Source: Rhizobiaceae bacterium | Lineage (GTDB): Bacteria > Pseudomonadota > Alphaproteobacteria > Rhizobiales > Rhizobiaceae | Length of the DNA stretch: 64,000 nt | NCBI GenBank assembly: GCA_016742175.1 | Contig: JACVCH010000017.1 | Coordinates: 1 to 64,000 of the forward strand | Direction: 5' to 3' | Part shown: positions 33,056-43,269 of the stretch, one piece after another | Layout: every line of letters begins with the position of its first letter | How positions within the stretch are numbered: the first letter of the stretch is position 1 | Position numbers and translations under genes: made by a program | The notes under the pieces: generated by a model | What the model saw: the letters and a program-made list of their open reading frames with translations, nothing else | Told to the model about the DNA's origin: nothing | Databases searched by the model: none

Positions 33056-33167
33056 CGGAGCTTCCCTCCTCGGCACTGGCTGCGAAGCACAGTTTTGCAC
33101 CATCCCATCGCGTGCGCGAGTCTTTCTTGGAGGACATTCATCCTGATCGGGAAGATGAACCCCTTGC

Positions 33168-34298
33168 TTAACTGAGACGCATCAGCAACCCCGCCATCAG
33201 GCGCGCGCGTTCGACGAGGCTGTCGACCTCGATGTGTTCGTTGAGCGTATGCAGGCCCGCGCCGCGTACGCCGATGGAATCGAGCGTCGGGATGCCGAGC
33301 GCGCCGGTGAAGTTGCCGTCCGAACCGCCGCCGGCGCTGCCGTGGGTCAGGTCGAAGCCGATGTCGGCGGCGACCTGACGACCGATCTCGTAGAGCGCCA
33401 TCGTGCCCGCATCCGGCTCCCAGACGGGACGGGTGACGCCGCGGGTGACCTCGAAACGGACGTCGTTTTCCTCGGTCGCCATGGCGAGCATCGCCTCGAC
33501 GCCGCGATCGAGATCGTCCTGGCGCTTGGCCATGGAGAGCGCCTCGGCGTGGCATTCGGACGAGACGCAGTTGACCCACTGGCCGGCACGAATCACGCCG
33601 ACGGAGAAGGTGCAGTCGTCGGTGGTCATCTTCTCCACCTGGAGCAGCTTCTTCGCCATCAGGGCGATGGCCGAACGGCCTTCGCCGAGCGCCCAGCCCG
33701 CGTGGCTCGGGCGGCCCTCGGTCTTCAGGTTGAAGCGCGCGATGGCGTAGCGGCCGGTCACCGCGCCGCCGTCCGGGCGGGCAGGTTCGGGCACGAGCAC
33801 GTATTTGTTCTTGCGCGCCTCCATCTCGATCAACTCACGCGTCGACGGCGTGCCGACCTCCTCGTCGGGCGTGAACAGAACGGTGACCGGCAGCGGGCAG
33901 TCGATGGCGGCGAGCGCCAGTTGGCGGATCGCCTCGACGGCGGCGAAATTGCCGCCCTTCATGTCCTGGATGCCGGGGCCGTAGGCCTTGCCGCCCTCGC
34001 GGCGGAAGGGCAGCTTTGCGAGCGTGCCGACCGGGTGGACGGTGTCGAGATGGCCGGAGATGAGGATACCGGGCTTGCCGAAATCCTTGTGCGGAAAGCG
34101 CGCGCGGACGGAGCCGCCGAAGCCCATGCGGCCGGGAATGCGCTCGATCTCGGCGCCGGCGGCGGCGAGGTCGTAGCTCGCAAGGTCCATCATCCGGTCG
34201 ACGGCGGCGGCATCGAAGGTCGGGCTTTCGCACTCGATCCAGGGCTTCAGGCCTTTGAGCATCGAATCCGTGTCGAAGGGCAGGGCATTGATATTCAT
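33168..34298 (-). CDS. M20 family metallopeptidase (carboxypeptidase G2 / glutamate carboxypeptidase type)
   Basis: Protein of 376 residues with the zinc-site motifs of M20: SGHLDTVHPVG (His, Asp), QDMKGGN (Asp), the catalytic and ligand pair in TPDEEVGTPS, and the final His in GLHTLNEHIE. The dimerisation domain lies in the middle. Such enzymes remove C-terminal Glu/Asp or hydrolyse N-acyl amino acids. It is the last gene of a minus-strand set with another M20 hydrolase and a peptide-type ABC transporter, so it probably acts on the imported compound. The 14-bp gap to its upstream neighbour suggests one transcript. Confidence 0.9.
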   Translation of the reverse strand: MNINALPFDTDSMLKGLKPWIECESPTFDAAAVDRMMDLASYDLAAAGAEIERIPGRMGFGGSVRARFPHKDFGKPGILISGHLDTVHPVGTLAKLPFRREGGKAYGPGIQDMKGGNFAAVEAIRQLALAAIDCPLPVTVLFTPDEEVGTPSTRELIEMEARKNKYVLVPEPARPDGGAVTGRYAIARFNLKTEGRPSHAGWALGEGRSAIALMAKKLLQVEKMTTDDCTFSVGVIRAGQWVNCVSSECHAEALSMAKRQDDLDRGVEAMLAMATEENDVRFEVTRGVTRPVWEPDAGTMALYEIGRQVAADIGFDLTHGSAGGGSDGNFTGALGIPTLDSIGVRGAGLHTLNEHIEVDSLVERARLMAGLLMRLS

Positions 34299-34312
34299 GA
34301 AAAAACCTCGGA

Positions 34313-35473
34313 TCAGAGCGGAAGGCGCTTTTCGATGATGCGGGCCATGACGCTGGCGCCGACGGGCAGGATCGCGTCGTCGAAGACGAAGCCGGGATTG
34401 TGGACCGGCACGTCGCCGCCATGGCCGATGGTGCAATAGGCGCCCGGCACGGCCTTGAGCATGTCGGCGAAGTCTTCCGAGCCCATGACCAGTTCGTTCT
34501 CGTTGGTGATGTTGTCGACGCCGACGATATCGGAGGCAGCGTCGAGATAGGCGTCGGAGAGCTTGTCGTCGTTCATCAGGACGGTGAAGATTTCGCGCAG
34601 GTCGGGCTCGACCTCGATGCCGAACATCTTCGAATAGCCTTCGCACATGGCGCGGATGCGGGCGTGGATCAGGTCCTTCACCTCGTCGTCGAAATAGCGG
34701 ATCGTGCCGCAGATGACCGCCTTGTCGGGCACGACATTGTAGGCCGAGCCGGAATGGATCTGCGTGACCGAAAGGACGGCCGGCTTTACCGCCGGCACGT
34801 TGCGGCTGACGATGGACTGCAGCGACTGGACGAGCGAGGTGACCGCGACGATCGGGTCCTTCGAGTGGTGTGGCATCGCGCCGTGGCTGCCGACGCCCTT
34901 GACGTGGATGTCGAAGAAGGTGGAGCCGGCCATGGCCGGCCCGGGCTTGACGCCGACCTTGTTCGGCGCGGCGAGCGGGTTGTTGTGCATGCCGTAGATT
35001 TCGTCGCAGGGAAACTTGTCGAAGAGGCCGTCGGCGAGCATGGCGCGCGCGCCGCCAAGGCCTTCCTCGGCGGGCTGGAAGATGAAAACCGCCTTGCCGG
35101 AAAAATCGCGCGTTTCGGCGAGGTAGCGCGCGGCGCCGAGCAGCATCGTCGTGTGGCCGTCATGGCCGCAGCCGTGGAACTTGCCGGGCGCGGTCGAGCG
35201 CCAGGGGAGATTGGTCTCTTCGTCCATCGGCAGCGCGTCCATGTCGGCACGCAAGCCGATGGCGCGCTCGCTGCCGCCCTTGCCCTGGAGGACGCCGACG
35301 ACGCCGGTCTTGCCGATCCCGGTATGGACCTCGATGCCCCAGGATTTCAGCTTCTCGGCGACGATGCCTGCAGTGCGGGTCTCCTCGAAGCCGATCTCGG
35401 GATTGGTGTGGAAATCGCGCCGGATGGCGGTCAGTTCATCGGCATATTCGGCAATCCGCGGCAATGTCGGCAT
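34313..35473 (-). CDS. M20 family amidohydrolase (hippurate hydrolase/aminoacylase type)
   Basis: Protein of 386 residues with metal-site motifs LRADMDALPM, GCGHDGHTTML, the Glu pair in PAEEGLGGARAM, and HNNPL. It belongs to the M20D amidohydrolases, which cleave N-acyl or N-aroyl amino acids. The start is supported by AAGGAGAC. It lies between the ABC-ATPase gene and the second M20 gene. Confidence 0.92.
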   Translation of the reverse strand: MPTLPRIAEYADELTAIRRDFHTNPEIGFEETRTAGIVAEKLKSWGIEVHTGIGKTGVVGVLQGKGGSERAIGLRADMDALPMDEETNLPWRSTAPGKFHGCGHDGHTTMLLGAARYLAETRDFSGKAVFIFQPAEEGLGGARAMLADGLFDKFPCDEIYGMHNNPLAAPNKVGVKPGPAMAGSTFFDIHVKGVGSHGAMPHHSKDPIVAVTSLVQSLQSIVSRNVPAVKPAVLSVTQIHSGSAYNVVPDKAVICGTIRYFDDEVKDLIHARIRAMCEGYSKMFGIEVEPDLREIFTVLMNDDKLSDAYLDAASDIVGVDNITNENELVMGSEDFADMLKAVPGAYCTIGHGGDVPVHNPGFVFDDAILPVGASVMARIIEKRLPL

Positions 35474-35501
35474 GTCGGTCTCCTTGGTGGGCTGGGGCGG
35501 G

Positions 35502-37175
<1,674 letters not shown>

Positions 37176-37178
37176 GGG

Positions 37179-38063
37179 TTACGCCTCCCGCTTCTTGAGG
37201 CGGGGATCGAGAAGGTCGCGCGCCGTATCGCCGAGGAGGTTGATCGACAGGATGCACAGCGACAGCATCAGGCCCGGCCAGAAGATCAGCTCCGGCTTGA
37301 TCTGGAAGAAGATGCGGCCCTCGGCCATGATGTTGCCCCAGGTCGGAATTTCGGTCGAAACGCCGGCGCCGAGGAAGGAGAGGATCGCTTCCGTCAGGAT
37401 CGCCGATGCGCAGATATAGGTGCCCTGGACGATGAGCGGGGCGAGGGTGTTCGGCATCAGGTGCTTCCACAAGATCTTCGGCATGGACGAGCCGAGCGCG
37501 ATCGCGGCTTCCACATAGGGCTCCTCGCGCGCCGACAGGACGACGGAGCGGACGAGGCGCACGACGCGGGGGATTTCCGGGATGGTGATGGCGAAGATCA
37601 CCGACCAGAGGCTCGGCCCGTTGAGCGCGACGAGCGCGATGGCCAGCAGGATCGACGGGATCGCCATCAGCGCGTCCATGACCCGCATGATGATGGCGTC
37701 CGCCAGGCGGAAGAAGCCGGAGACGAGGCCGATCAGAAGGCCGATCAGGACCGACACGATGGCCGCGCCGATCCCGATCAAGAGCGAGACCTGGCCGCCG
37801 ACCATGACGCGCGAGAAGAGGTCGCGGCCGTAGGGGTCGGTGCCGAGCCAGTAGGTTTCGCTCGGGCCTTTCAAGCGTTGCAGCGCGTCCATGCTCATCG
37901 GATTGTGGGGCACGTAGAGATAGGCCGACGCGGTGGCGATCACGATCAGGGCGAGCACGATGGCCGCGAGGATCGGGCCGAAGCCGAGGCGCCAGTTACG
38001 CGGAAGCTGGATCGCGCCGAGCACGACCTGCATGGCGGAGGTCGGTTGCGGTTGAGCGGCCAT
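37179..38063 (-). CDS. Peptide-type ABC transporter permease (DppC-like)
   Basis: Protein of 294 residues with five or six membrane helices and the EAA loop (EPYVEAAIALGSSMPKILWK) that contacts the ATPase. The N-terminal motif HWLGTDPYGRDLFSR-like (YWLGTDPYGRDLFSRVM) is characteristic of DppC/OppC. Its start overlaps the stop of the DppB-like gene (ATGA). Confidence 0.94.
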   Translation of the reverse strand: MAAQPQPTSAMQVVLGAIQLPRNWRLGFGPILAAIVLALIVIATASAYLYVPHNPMSMDALQRLKGPSETYWLGTDPYGRDLFSRVMVGGQVSLLIGIGAAIVSVLIGLLIGLVSGFFRLADAIIMRVMDALMAIPSILLAIALVALNGPSLWSVIFAITIPEIPRVVRLVRSVVLSAREEPYVEAAIALGSSMPKILWKHLMPNTLAPLIVQGTYICASAILTEAILSFLGAGVSTEIPTWGNIMAEGRIFFQIKPELIFWPGLMLSLCILSINLLGDTARDLLDPRLKKREA

Positions 38064-39004
38064 CAGTAGCGAATCCTCGGGTCGAAGAGCGTGTAGGAGA
38101 GGTCGATCAGGAGGTTGACGAAGACGTAGATCGCGCTCGTCAGGAGGATCATCGCCTGGATGACGGGATAGTCGCGCGCCAGGATCGCGTCGACGGTGAG
38201 ACGGCCGATGCCGGGGATGTTGAAGACGCTTTCCGTCACCACGACGCCGGAAATCAGGAGTGCGAAGCCGGTGCCGATGATGGTCATGATCGGCACGGCA
38301 GCATTGCGCAGCGCATGGCGGAAGAGGACGATGTGCTCCTTGACGCCCTTGGCGCGGGCGGTGCGGACATAATCCTCGCCCAGCACTTCGAGCAGGCTCG
38401 CGCGGGTCATGCGGGCGATCAGCGCGACATAGATGGTGGCGAGCGTCAGGCAGGGCAGGATTGCGCGGGAGAGGAAGCCCTGCACGCTTTCCGAAGGCGA
38501 GGTGTAGCCCTGGACCGGCAGCCAGCGCAGGTCGATCGCGAAGAGCTTGATGAAGAGATAGCCGATGACGAAGACGGGGATGGAAAAGCCCAGAACCGAG
38601 AAGGTCATCACGGCGTAGTCGATCCAGGTCCGATGACGCCATGCGGCAAGGACGCCGAGCGGGACGGCGATCAACACCGAGAGGAGGATGGTCAGCGTGC
38701 CGATCTGCAGCGTCGGCCAGATGCGCTGGCCGATGAGGCGTGTGACCGGCTGGCTGGAGATGATCGACGTGCCGAGGTCGCCTTGTGCAAGATTGCCGAC
38801 CCAGGTGACGAACTGGACGTGGAGCGGCTCGGACAGCCCAAGCGACTCGCGGATGCGCTCGAGCTGGGCGGGCGTCGCGGAATCGCCGGCGATGATCGCG
38901 GCGGGGTCGCCCGGCGTCAGGCGCAGCAGCAGGAAGACGAAGATCGCGACGATCACCATCACCGGAATGACGGCGAGGATGCGCCGGATGACATAGCCGA
39001 GCAT
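38063..39004 (-). CDS. Peptide-type ABC transporter permease (DppB-like)
   Basis: Protein of 313 residues with six membrane helices, the DppB N-terminus (LGYVIRRILAVIPVMVIVAI), the motif RLTPGDPA, and an EAA loop (DYVRTARAKGVKEHIVLFRH). It pairs with the DppC-like protein encoded by the next gene. Confidence 0.94.
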   Translation of the reverse strand: MLGYVIRRILAVIPVMVIVAIFVFLLLRLTPGDPAAIIAGDSATPAQLERIRESLGLSEPLHVQFVTWVGNLAQGDLGTSIISSQPVTRLIGQRIWPTLQIGTLTILLSVLIAVPLGVLAAWRHRTWIDYAVMTFSVLGFSIPVFVIGYLFIKLFAIDLRWLPVQGYTSPSESVQGFLSRAILPCLTLATIYVALIARMTRASLLEVLGEDYVRTARAKGVKEHIVLFRHALRNAAVPIMTIIGTGFALLISGVVVTESVFNIPGIGRLTVDAILARDYPVIQAMILLTSAIYVFVNLLIDLSYTLFDPRIRY

Positions 39005-39038
39005 GGGCTCAATGATCCTTCGGGGTCTCAGAAGCGAA

Positions 39039-39065
39039 GGCTCCCGGCGTCATGCGCCGGGAGCC
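39039..39065 (-). terminator. Hairpin between substrate-binding and permease genes
   Basis: A perfect 11-bp GC-rich stem (39039-39049 with 39055-39065) without a T run lies in the 79-bp gap after the binding-protein gene. Such hairpins often protect the abundant binding-protein mRNA while letting some transcription pass to the permeases. Confidence 0.6.
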
Positions 39066-39083
39066 CAGGGCGGTTTGCGGCCG

Positions 39084-40706
39084 CTATTCGGTCTTGTCGA
39101 CCTGCCAGAACACCGGCACCGGCTGCTGGATCATGTCGACCATCTTGTTGCTGCGAGCCTGGACGGTCAGGTACTGGCCGAGCGGGATGTAGTTGACCGT
39201 TTCGAGGACGTGCGCCTGGATGCGCTGGGCGACCTCGGCCTGCGCTTCGGCGCCGTCGGCGGCGATGAACTCGGCGCGCAGCTCTTCCAGCGCCGGATCT
39301 TCCGGCCAGCCGAACCAGGCGTCGTCGCCGCGGCCGTTGACCATCGGGTTGATGAGCGGCGAGGAAATCTCCGGCACCGACCAGTTGGTGAAGAAGATGT
39401 TCCAGCCGCCATCAGCCGGCGCCGACTGGCTGGCGCGGCGCGTGACGAGCGTCTGCCAGTCCATCGCCTGCATGTCGACGTTGAAGCCGGCGTCACGCAG
39501 GGCCTGCGCGACGACGACCGGCTGCGCGGTGAGCGTCACGACGTCGGTCGGCTGCATCAGCACGACCGGCGTGTTGTCGTAGCCGGCTTCCTCGAGAAGC
39601 GCGCGGGCGGCCTCCGCGTCACCGCCGCTCTTCAGCGTGTCGGAGCCGGTCTCGTCGGCGAGCGGCGTGCCGCAGCCGAAGATCGCGCCGCAAAGCGAAT
39701 AATATTCCGGATTGCCGACCAGCGTCGCCAGGACGTTCTCCTGGCTGATCGCCATCAAGGCGGCCTGGCGGATCTTCTCGTCGTCGAAGGGCGGATATTT
39801 GAAGTTCATCCGCCCCATGGTCTGGAAGCCGAGAGGATCGCGCACTTCCACGGTGAGGTCCGGACTCGCCTGCAGGATCGGCAGGAGGTCGATCTGCGCC
39901 TGTTCGAGATAGTCGATCTCGCCGGAGACGAGGGCGTTGATCGCGGTCTGTGCGTCCGGCATGGTGGTCCAGACGACGCGGTCGACATTGACGACCTTGC
40001 CGCCCGCCATCCAGTCGGCCGGCTCCTCGCGCGGCACGTAGTCGGCGAATTTCTCATAGGTGACCGACACGCCCGGCTCGAATTCCTCCTCGACGAAGGT
40101 GAACGGCCCGGAGCCGACATATTCGGTGATGGCCTCGTCGGCCGACGTTTCGGCGATGCGGGCGGGCATGATGAAGGGCGGCACGGCCGACTGCTTGGCG
40201 ACGATGTCGAGCAGCGGCGTGAAGGGCTCGTTCAGGGTCCAGGTGACCGTCTTGTCGTCGGTCGCTTCGAGGCTGGCCGTCACGTCGAAGATGAGCTGGC
40301 CGCCCGAATCACGCTCACCCCAACGCTTCAGCGAAGCGACGGCGTCGGCGGCGGTCACCGGCTCGCCGTCGTGGAACATCAGGCCGTCGCGCAGGGTGAA
40401 GGTGTAGGTCAGCCCGTCCTCGGAGACCTCGAAATCGGCCATCTGCGGCTGGACCTCGAAATTCTCGTTCACCGCGATCAGCACGTCATAGATCATGTAG
40501 CCGTGGTTGCGGGTGATGTGCGCGGTGGTGATGATCGGGTCGAGAACGCGCAGGCCCGAATGCATGACGGCGGTGATCGTCTCCGCCTCGTCCTGCGCCA
40601 GCGCCGTGCCGGCCGGCACGATCGCCGTCGATGCGGCGAGCGCGGCCGCCAGCATCATGGAGCGCCCCTTGGTCAGGGCGGAAAAGCCGTTTGAATGGAA
40701 TGTCAT
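39084..40706 (-). CDS. ABC transporter substrate-binding protein (peptide/nickel family 5)
   Basis: Protein of 540 residues with a signal peptide (SMMLAAALAASTAIVPAGTALA) and the family-5 binding fold (DFEVSEDGLTYTFTLRDGLM; FHDGEPVTAADAVASLKRW). Periplasmic; delivers peptide-like substrates to the DppBC-like permease. ATG 40706 is preferred because AGAGGG precedes it. First transporter gene of the operon, 78 bp after the M81 gene. Confidence 0.94.
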   Translation of the reverse strand: MTFHSNGFSALTKGRSMMLAAALAASTAIVPAGTALAQDEAETITAVMHSGLRVLDPIITTAHITRNHGYMIYDVLIAVNENFEVQPQMADFEVSEDGLTYTFTLRDGLMFHDGEPVTAADAVASLKRWGERDSGGQLIFDVTASLEATDDKTVTWTLNEPFTPLLDIVAKQSAVPPFIMPARIAETSADEAITEYVGSGPFTFVEEEFEPGVSVTYEKFADYVPREEPADWMAGGKVVNVDRVVWTTMPDAQTAINALVSGEIDYLEQAQIDLLPILQASPDLTVEVRDPLGFQTMGRMNFKYPPFDDEKIRQAALMAISQENVLATLVGNPEYYSLCGAIFGCGTPLADETGSDTLKSGGDAEAARALLEEAGYDNTPVVLMQPTDVVTLTAQPVVVAQALRDAGFNVDMQAMDWQTLVTRRASQSAPADGGWNIFFTNWSVPEISSPLINPMVNGRGDDAWFGWPEDPALEELRAEFIAADGAEAQAEVAQRIQAHVLETVNYIPLGQYLTVQARSNKMVDMIQQPVPVFWQVDKTE

Positions 40707-40784
40707 CGGTAACCCTCTTCGATTGATTTCGCCAATGTCAAAAAGCACCGGTCTTGGCGCCGGCTTGTCGGAATAAAGGTCTGG

Positions 40785-42311
40785 TCAACTCGCGCGGCGG
40801 GCTGCCTGCGCGGGTTGGAAGGCGGGCCCGTTGGGCGAGAGCCTGAGGCCCGGCTTCAGCCGCGTGAAGGGAAGGTCCGCGGCGTCGAGCGCCATCGGGC
40901 CGGGTGCCGTCGCCACGAGAATGGCCTCGGCGATCGGCTCGAAATCGGCGCGGAAATGGACCGAGCTCTTGTTGACGAGGATCGCCTGGTCTTCCGGATC
41001 GATGCCGACGAAGCGGTACATCTCGCGGTCGGCCATCTGCGCCTTGTAGGTCGAGACCACGATCCGCACACCGTCGATGGAGAGGCACGCGGAAGGTCCG
41101 AGATTCATGCCGGCGCCGCCATAATAGGGGCCGGTGGCCTTGAAGCGGCCGTCGGAGAGCCTGTCGACGCGATAGGTCGCCTTCAGCGGCGCGTCGCCTG
41201 GAACGTTCGACTGGCCGCCGAGCGCCAGCTCGATTTTTGCGCCTTCTCCGGCGGCGTGGGCGCGCGCGGCAGAGGCGGGATCGACGATGACGCCGATGGC
41301 GGCGCGTTCAACACCTTTCTCAAGAAGCGCTCGCAACATGCCGGTGGTGTTCGAATCACCGCCCGCACCGGGATTGTCCTGTGTATCAGCGATGATGACG
41401 GGTTTGCTGGCAGTCGCTGCAATCCGCTGCGCCTCGGAGACGGCTTCGAGCGGCGCGTAGGCCTTGCCGGCGAAGCGGCCTTCGCGATCGAGGAAGGCAC
41501 GCTCGAGCGCGTCGGCGGCGGCGTCTGCCGCAGCTTGCGTCTCGGCGTAGGCGATGATCGAGGGTCGGCAATCTTCAAAATCGGCGGCGGGAAAGCCGGT
41601 CAGGATCGATGCGCTGGACACCGTGCCGCCTTCGATGCGGTCGATGCCGGCATAGAGCGACTTGGCCGGTTCGATCATCGTGCATTGCCACGGGATCGGG
41701 ATCAGGAACGGCAGTTGGCGGAACGCCTTGGCGAAGGGCCTGCCGCGCGCCATCAGCCGGTCGAGCTGCTCGGCGGCGCGCACGCCCGTTTCGGCCATGT
41801 CGACATGGGGATAGGTGCGGAAGGCGACCAGCATGTCGGCGGCGTCAACCATATCCTGCGTGACGTTGCCGTGGAGGTCGAGGCTGGCGGAGATCGGGAT
41901 GTCCTGCCCGACGATCGCGCGCAGGCGCTTCAGGAGTTCGCCTTCGCCGTCGTCGACATGTTCGGCGACCATCGCGCCGTGGAGATCGAGCAGGAGCCCG
42001 TCGATGGGGCCGGCCGCGCGCAGGCGGTCGGCGATCTCGCCGGCGATGCGCTCATAGGCCGCCTCCTCGACATGGGCGGACGGAATGGCGCCGGTCCAGA
42101 GCAGGGGGACGAGTTCCCAGCCGGCTTTCATGGCATAGTCGACGAAGCCGCTGATGCCCAGATTGACGCCGCCGCAGCGCTTCAGGATCTCCCCGCCGCG
42201 GCTGATCGGCAGGTAGCCGCCGCCCTGTTCGAAATTGTCATAGCGGGCGGGGGACGGCGCGAATGTGTTCGTCTCGTGCAGGAACCCGGCGATCGCGACG
42301 CGTTTCGACAT
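40785..42311 (-). CDS. M81 family metallopeptidase (MlrC-like)
   Basis: Protein of 508 residues with the M81 N-terminus (VAIAGFLHETNTFAPS), the metal-site stretch LLLDLHGAMVAEHVDDGEGE, SLDLHGN and the C-terminal-domain motif DTQDNPGAGGDSNTTG. MlrC is the last enzyme of microcystin breakdown, but most relatives sit with peptide transporters and hydrolyse small unusual peptides. Here it heads the operon of ABC transporter and M20 genes and is divergent from an IclR regulator. Confidence 0.92.
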   Translation of the reverse strand: MSKRVAIAGFLHETNTFAPSPARYDNFEQGGGYLPISRGGEILKRCGGVNLGISGFVDYAMKAGWELVPLLWTGAIPSAHVEEAAYERIAGEIADRLRAAGPIDGLLLDLHGAMVAEHVDDGEGELLKRLRAIVGQDIPISASLDLHGNVTQDMVDAADMLVAFRTYPHVDMAETGVRAAEQLDRLMARGRPFAKAFRQLPFLIPIPWQCTMIEPAKSLYAGIDRIEGGTVSSASILTGFPAADFEDCRPSIIAYAETQAAADAAADALERAFLDREGRFAGKAYAPLEAVSEAQRIAATASKPVIIADTQDNPGAGGDSNTTGMLRALLEKGVERAAIGVIVDPASAARAHAAGEGAKIELALGGQSNVPGDAPLKATYRVDRLSDGRFKATGPYYGGAGMNLGPSACLSIDGVRIVVSTYKAQMADREMYRFVGIDPEDQAILVNKSSVHFRADFEPIAEAILVATAPGPMALDAADLPFTRLKPGLRLSPNGPAFQPAQAARRAS

Positions 42312-42345
42312 TGCGGCCCTTTGTCGTTGGAACATGGACGAAAGT

Positions 42346-42366
42346 CTGTATCGACTAGCGATACAG
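42346..42366. promoter_or_regulatory. Palindromic candidate operator between M81 and iclR-type genes
   Basis: A perfect 8-bp inverted repeat, CTGTATCG-ACTAG-CGATACAG, with an additional TATCG half-site just to the right (about 42370). It lies in the 119-bp gap between the divergent genes, where an autoregulating IclR-family protein would be expected to bind. Confidence 0.65.
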
Positions 42367-42430
42367 ATATATCGCAATTCAACGGTAGTGGTGGTATCAC
42401 CTGCCGTCAACCGGCATTCGAGGGACAGGC

Positions 42431-43246
42431 ATGAACCGCAGCATCATCAGTGGGGAAGACGGGGCGCGGCTGCTCGACGAAGACCAGGTCGAGGACCCGT
42501 TGTTCGTGCAGGCGATCGCCCGCGCGCTCCATGTGCTGTCCGTCTTCCACAAGGCCGAGCAGCCGCTCAGCCTCACCGAAATCGCGGAGGCGAGCGGGAC
42601 GGGGCGAAGCGCGGCGCAACGCGTCGTCCACACGCTTCGAGCGCTCGGCTATATCGAGCGCGACGAGACGGGCAGGGGGTTCCTGCCCGGCATCCGGGTG
42701 CTCGACCACACGGTCGACTATCTGCGCCTCAACAAGCTGATCGAGCGGGCGACGCCGGTCCTGCTCGACCTGCGCAAGAACGCGCGCGAGCGCATCGATT
42801 TGAGCCTCTTCGACGATCTGCGCGTGGTCTATGCCGCCCGGATGCAGAGCAAGCGCGAGACGTTCTTCGCGACGCTCGTCGGCCATTCCGTGCCGACCTT
42901 CTGCACCTCAGGCGGGCGCGCGATCATGGCGCATCTGACCGACGCGCAGGTGGACGACATCATCGCGCGGTCGGACCGGCGGCCGTTCACCGACAAGACG
43001 ATCACCGCGCCGGACGAGGTGCGCGCCATGGTGCGCGAGGCGCGCCAGAACGGCTATGCGCTGACGGTCGAGGAAGTGCTCGTCGGCGAAGTCGCGCTCG
43101 GCGTTGCCGTGCTCGGGCAGGGCGGCAGGCCGCTCGGGGCGATCCACGTCGCTGGTTCGCTCAGCGAATGGACGCCGGACGCCTTTCGCGCGCGCTTTGC
43201 GCCGCTTGCGGTCGAAGCCGCCAATGCGATCAACCGGTTGCGGTAA
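42431..43246 (+). CDS. IclR-family transcriptional regulator
   Basis: Protein of 271 residues. A winged helix-turn-helix is at about 25-90 (LSLTEIAEASGTGRSAAQRV) and an IclR effector-binding domain at about 100-265 (GHSVPTFCTSGGRAIMAHL). It is divergent from the M81/ABC/M20 cluster and probably controls it in response to a breakdown product. Confidence 0.92.
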   Translation: MNRSIISGEDGARLLDEDQVEDPLFVQAIARALHVLSVFHKAEQPLSLTEIAEASGTGRSAAQRVVHTLRALGYIERDETGRGFLPGIRVLDHTVDYLRLNKLIERATPVLLDLRKNARERIDLSLFDDLRVVYAARMQSKRETFFATLVGHSVPTFCTSGGRAIMAHLTDAQVDDIIARSDRRPFTDKTITAPDEVRAMVREARQNGYALTVEEVLVGEVALGVAVLGQGGRPLGAIHVAGSLSEWTPDAFRARFAPLAVEAANAINRLR

Positions 43247-43269
43247 GCGGCTGCGAGATCGAATCAGGC

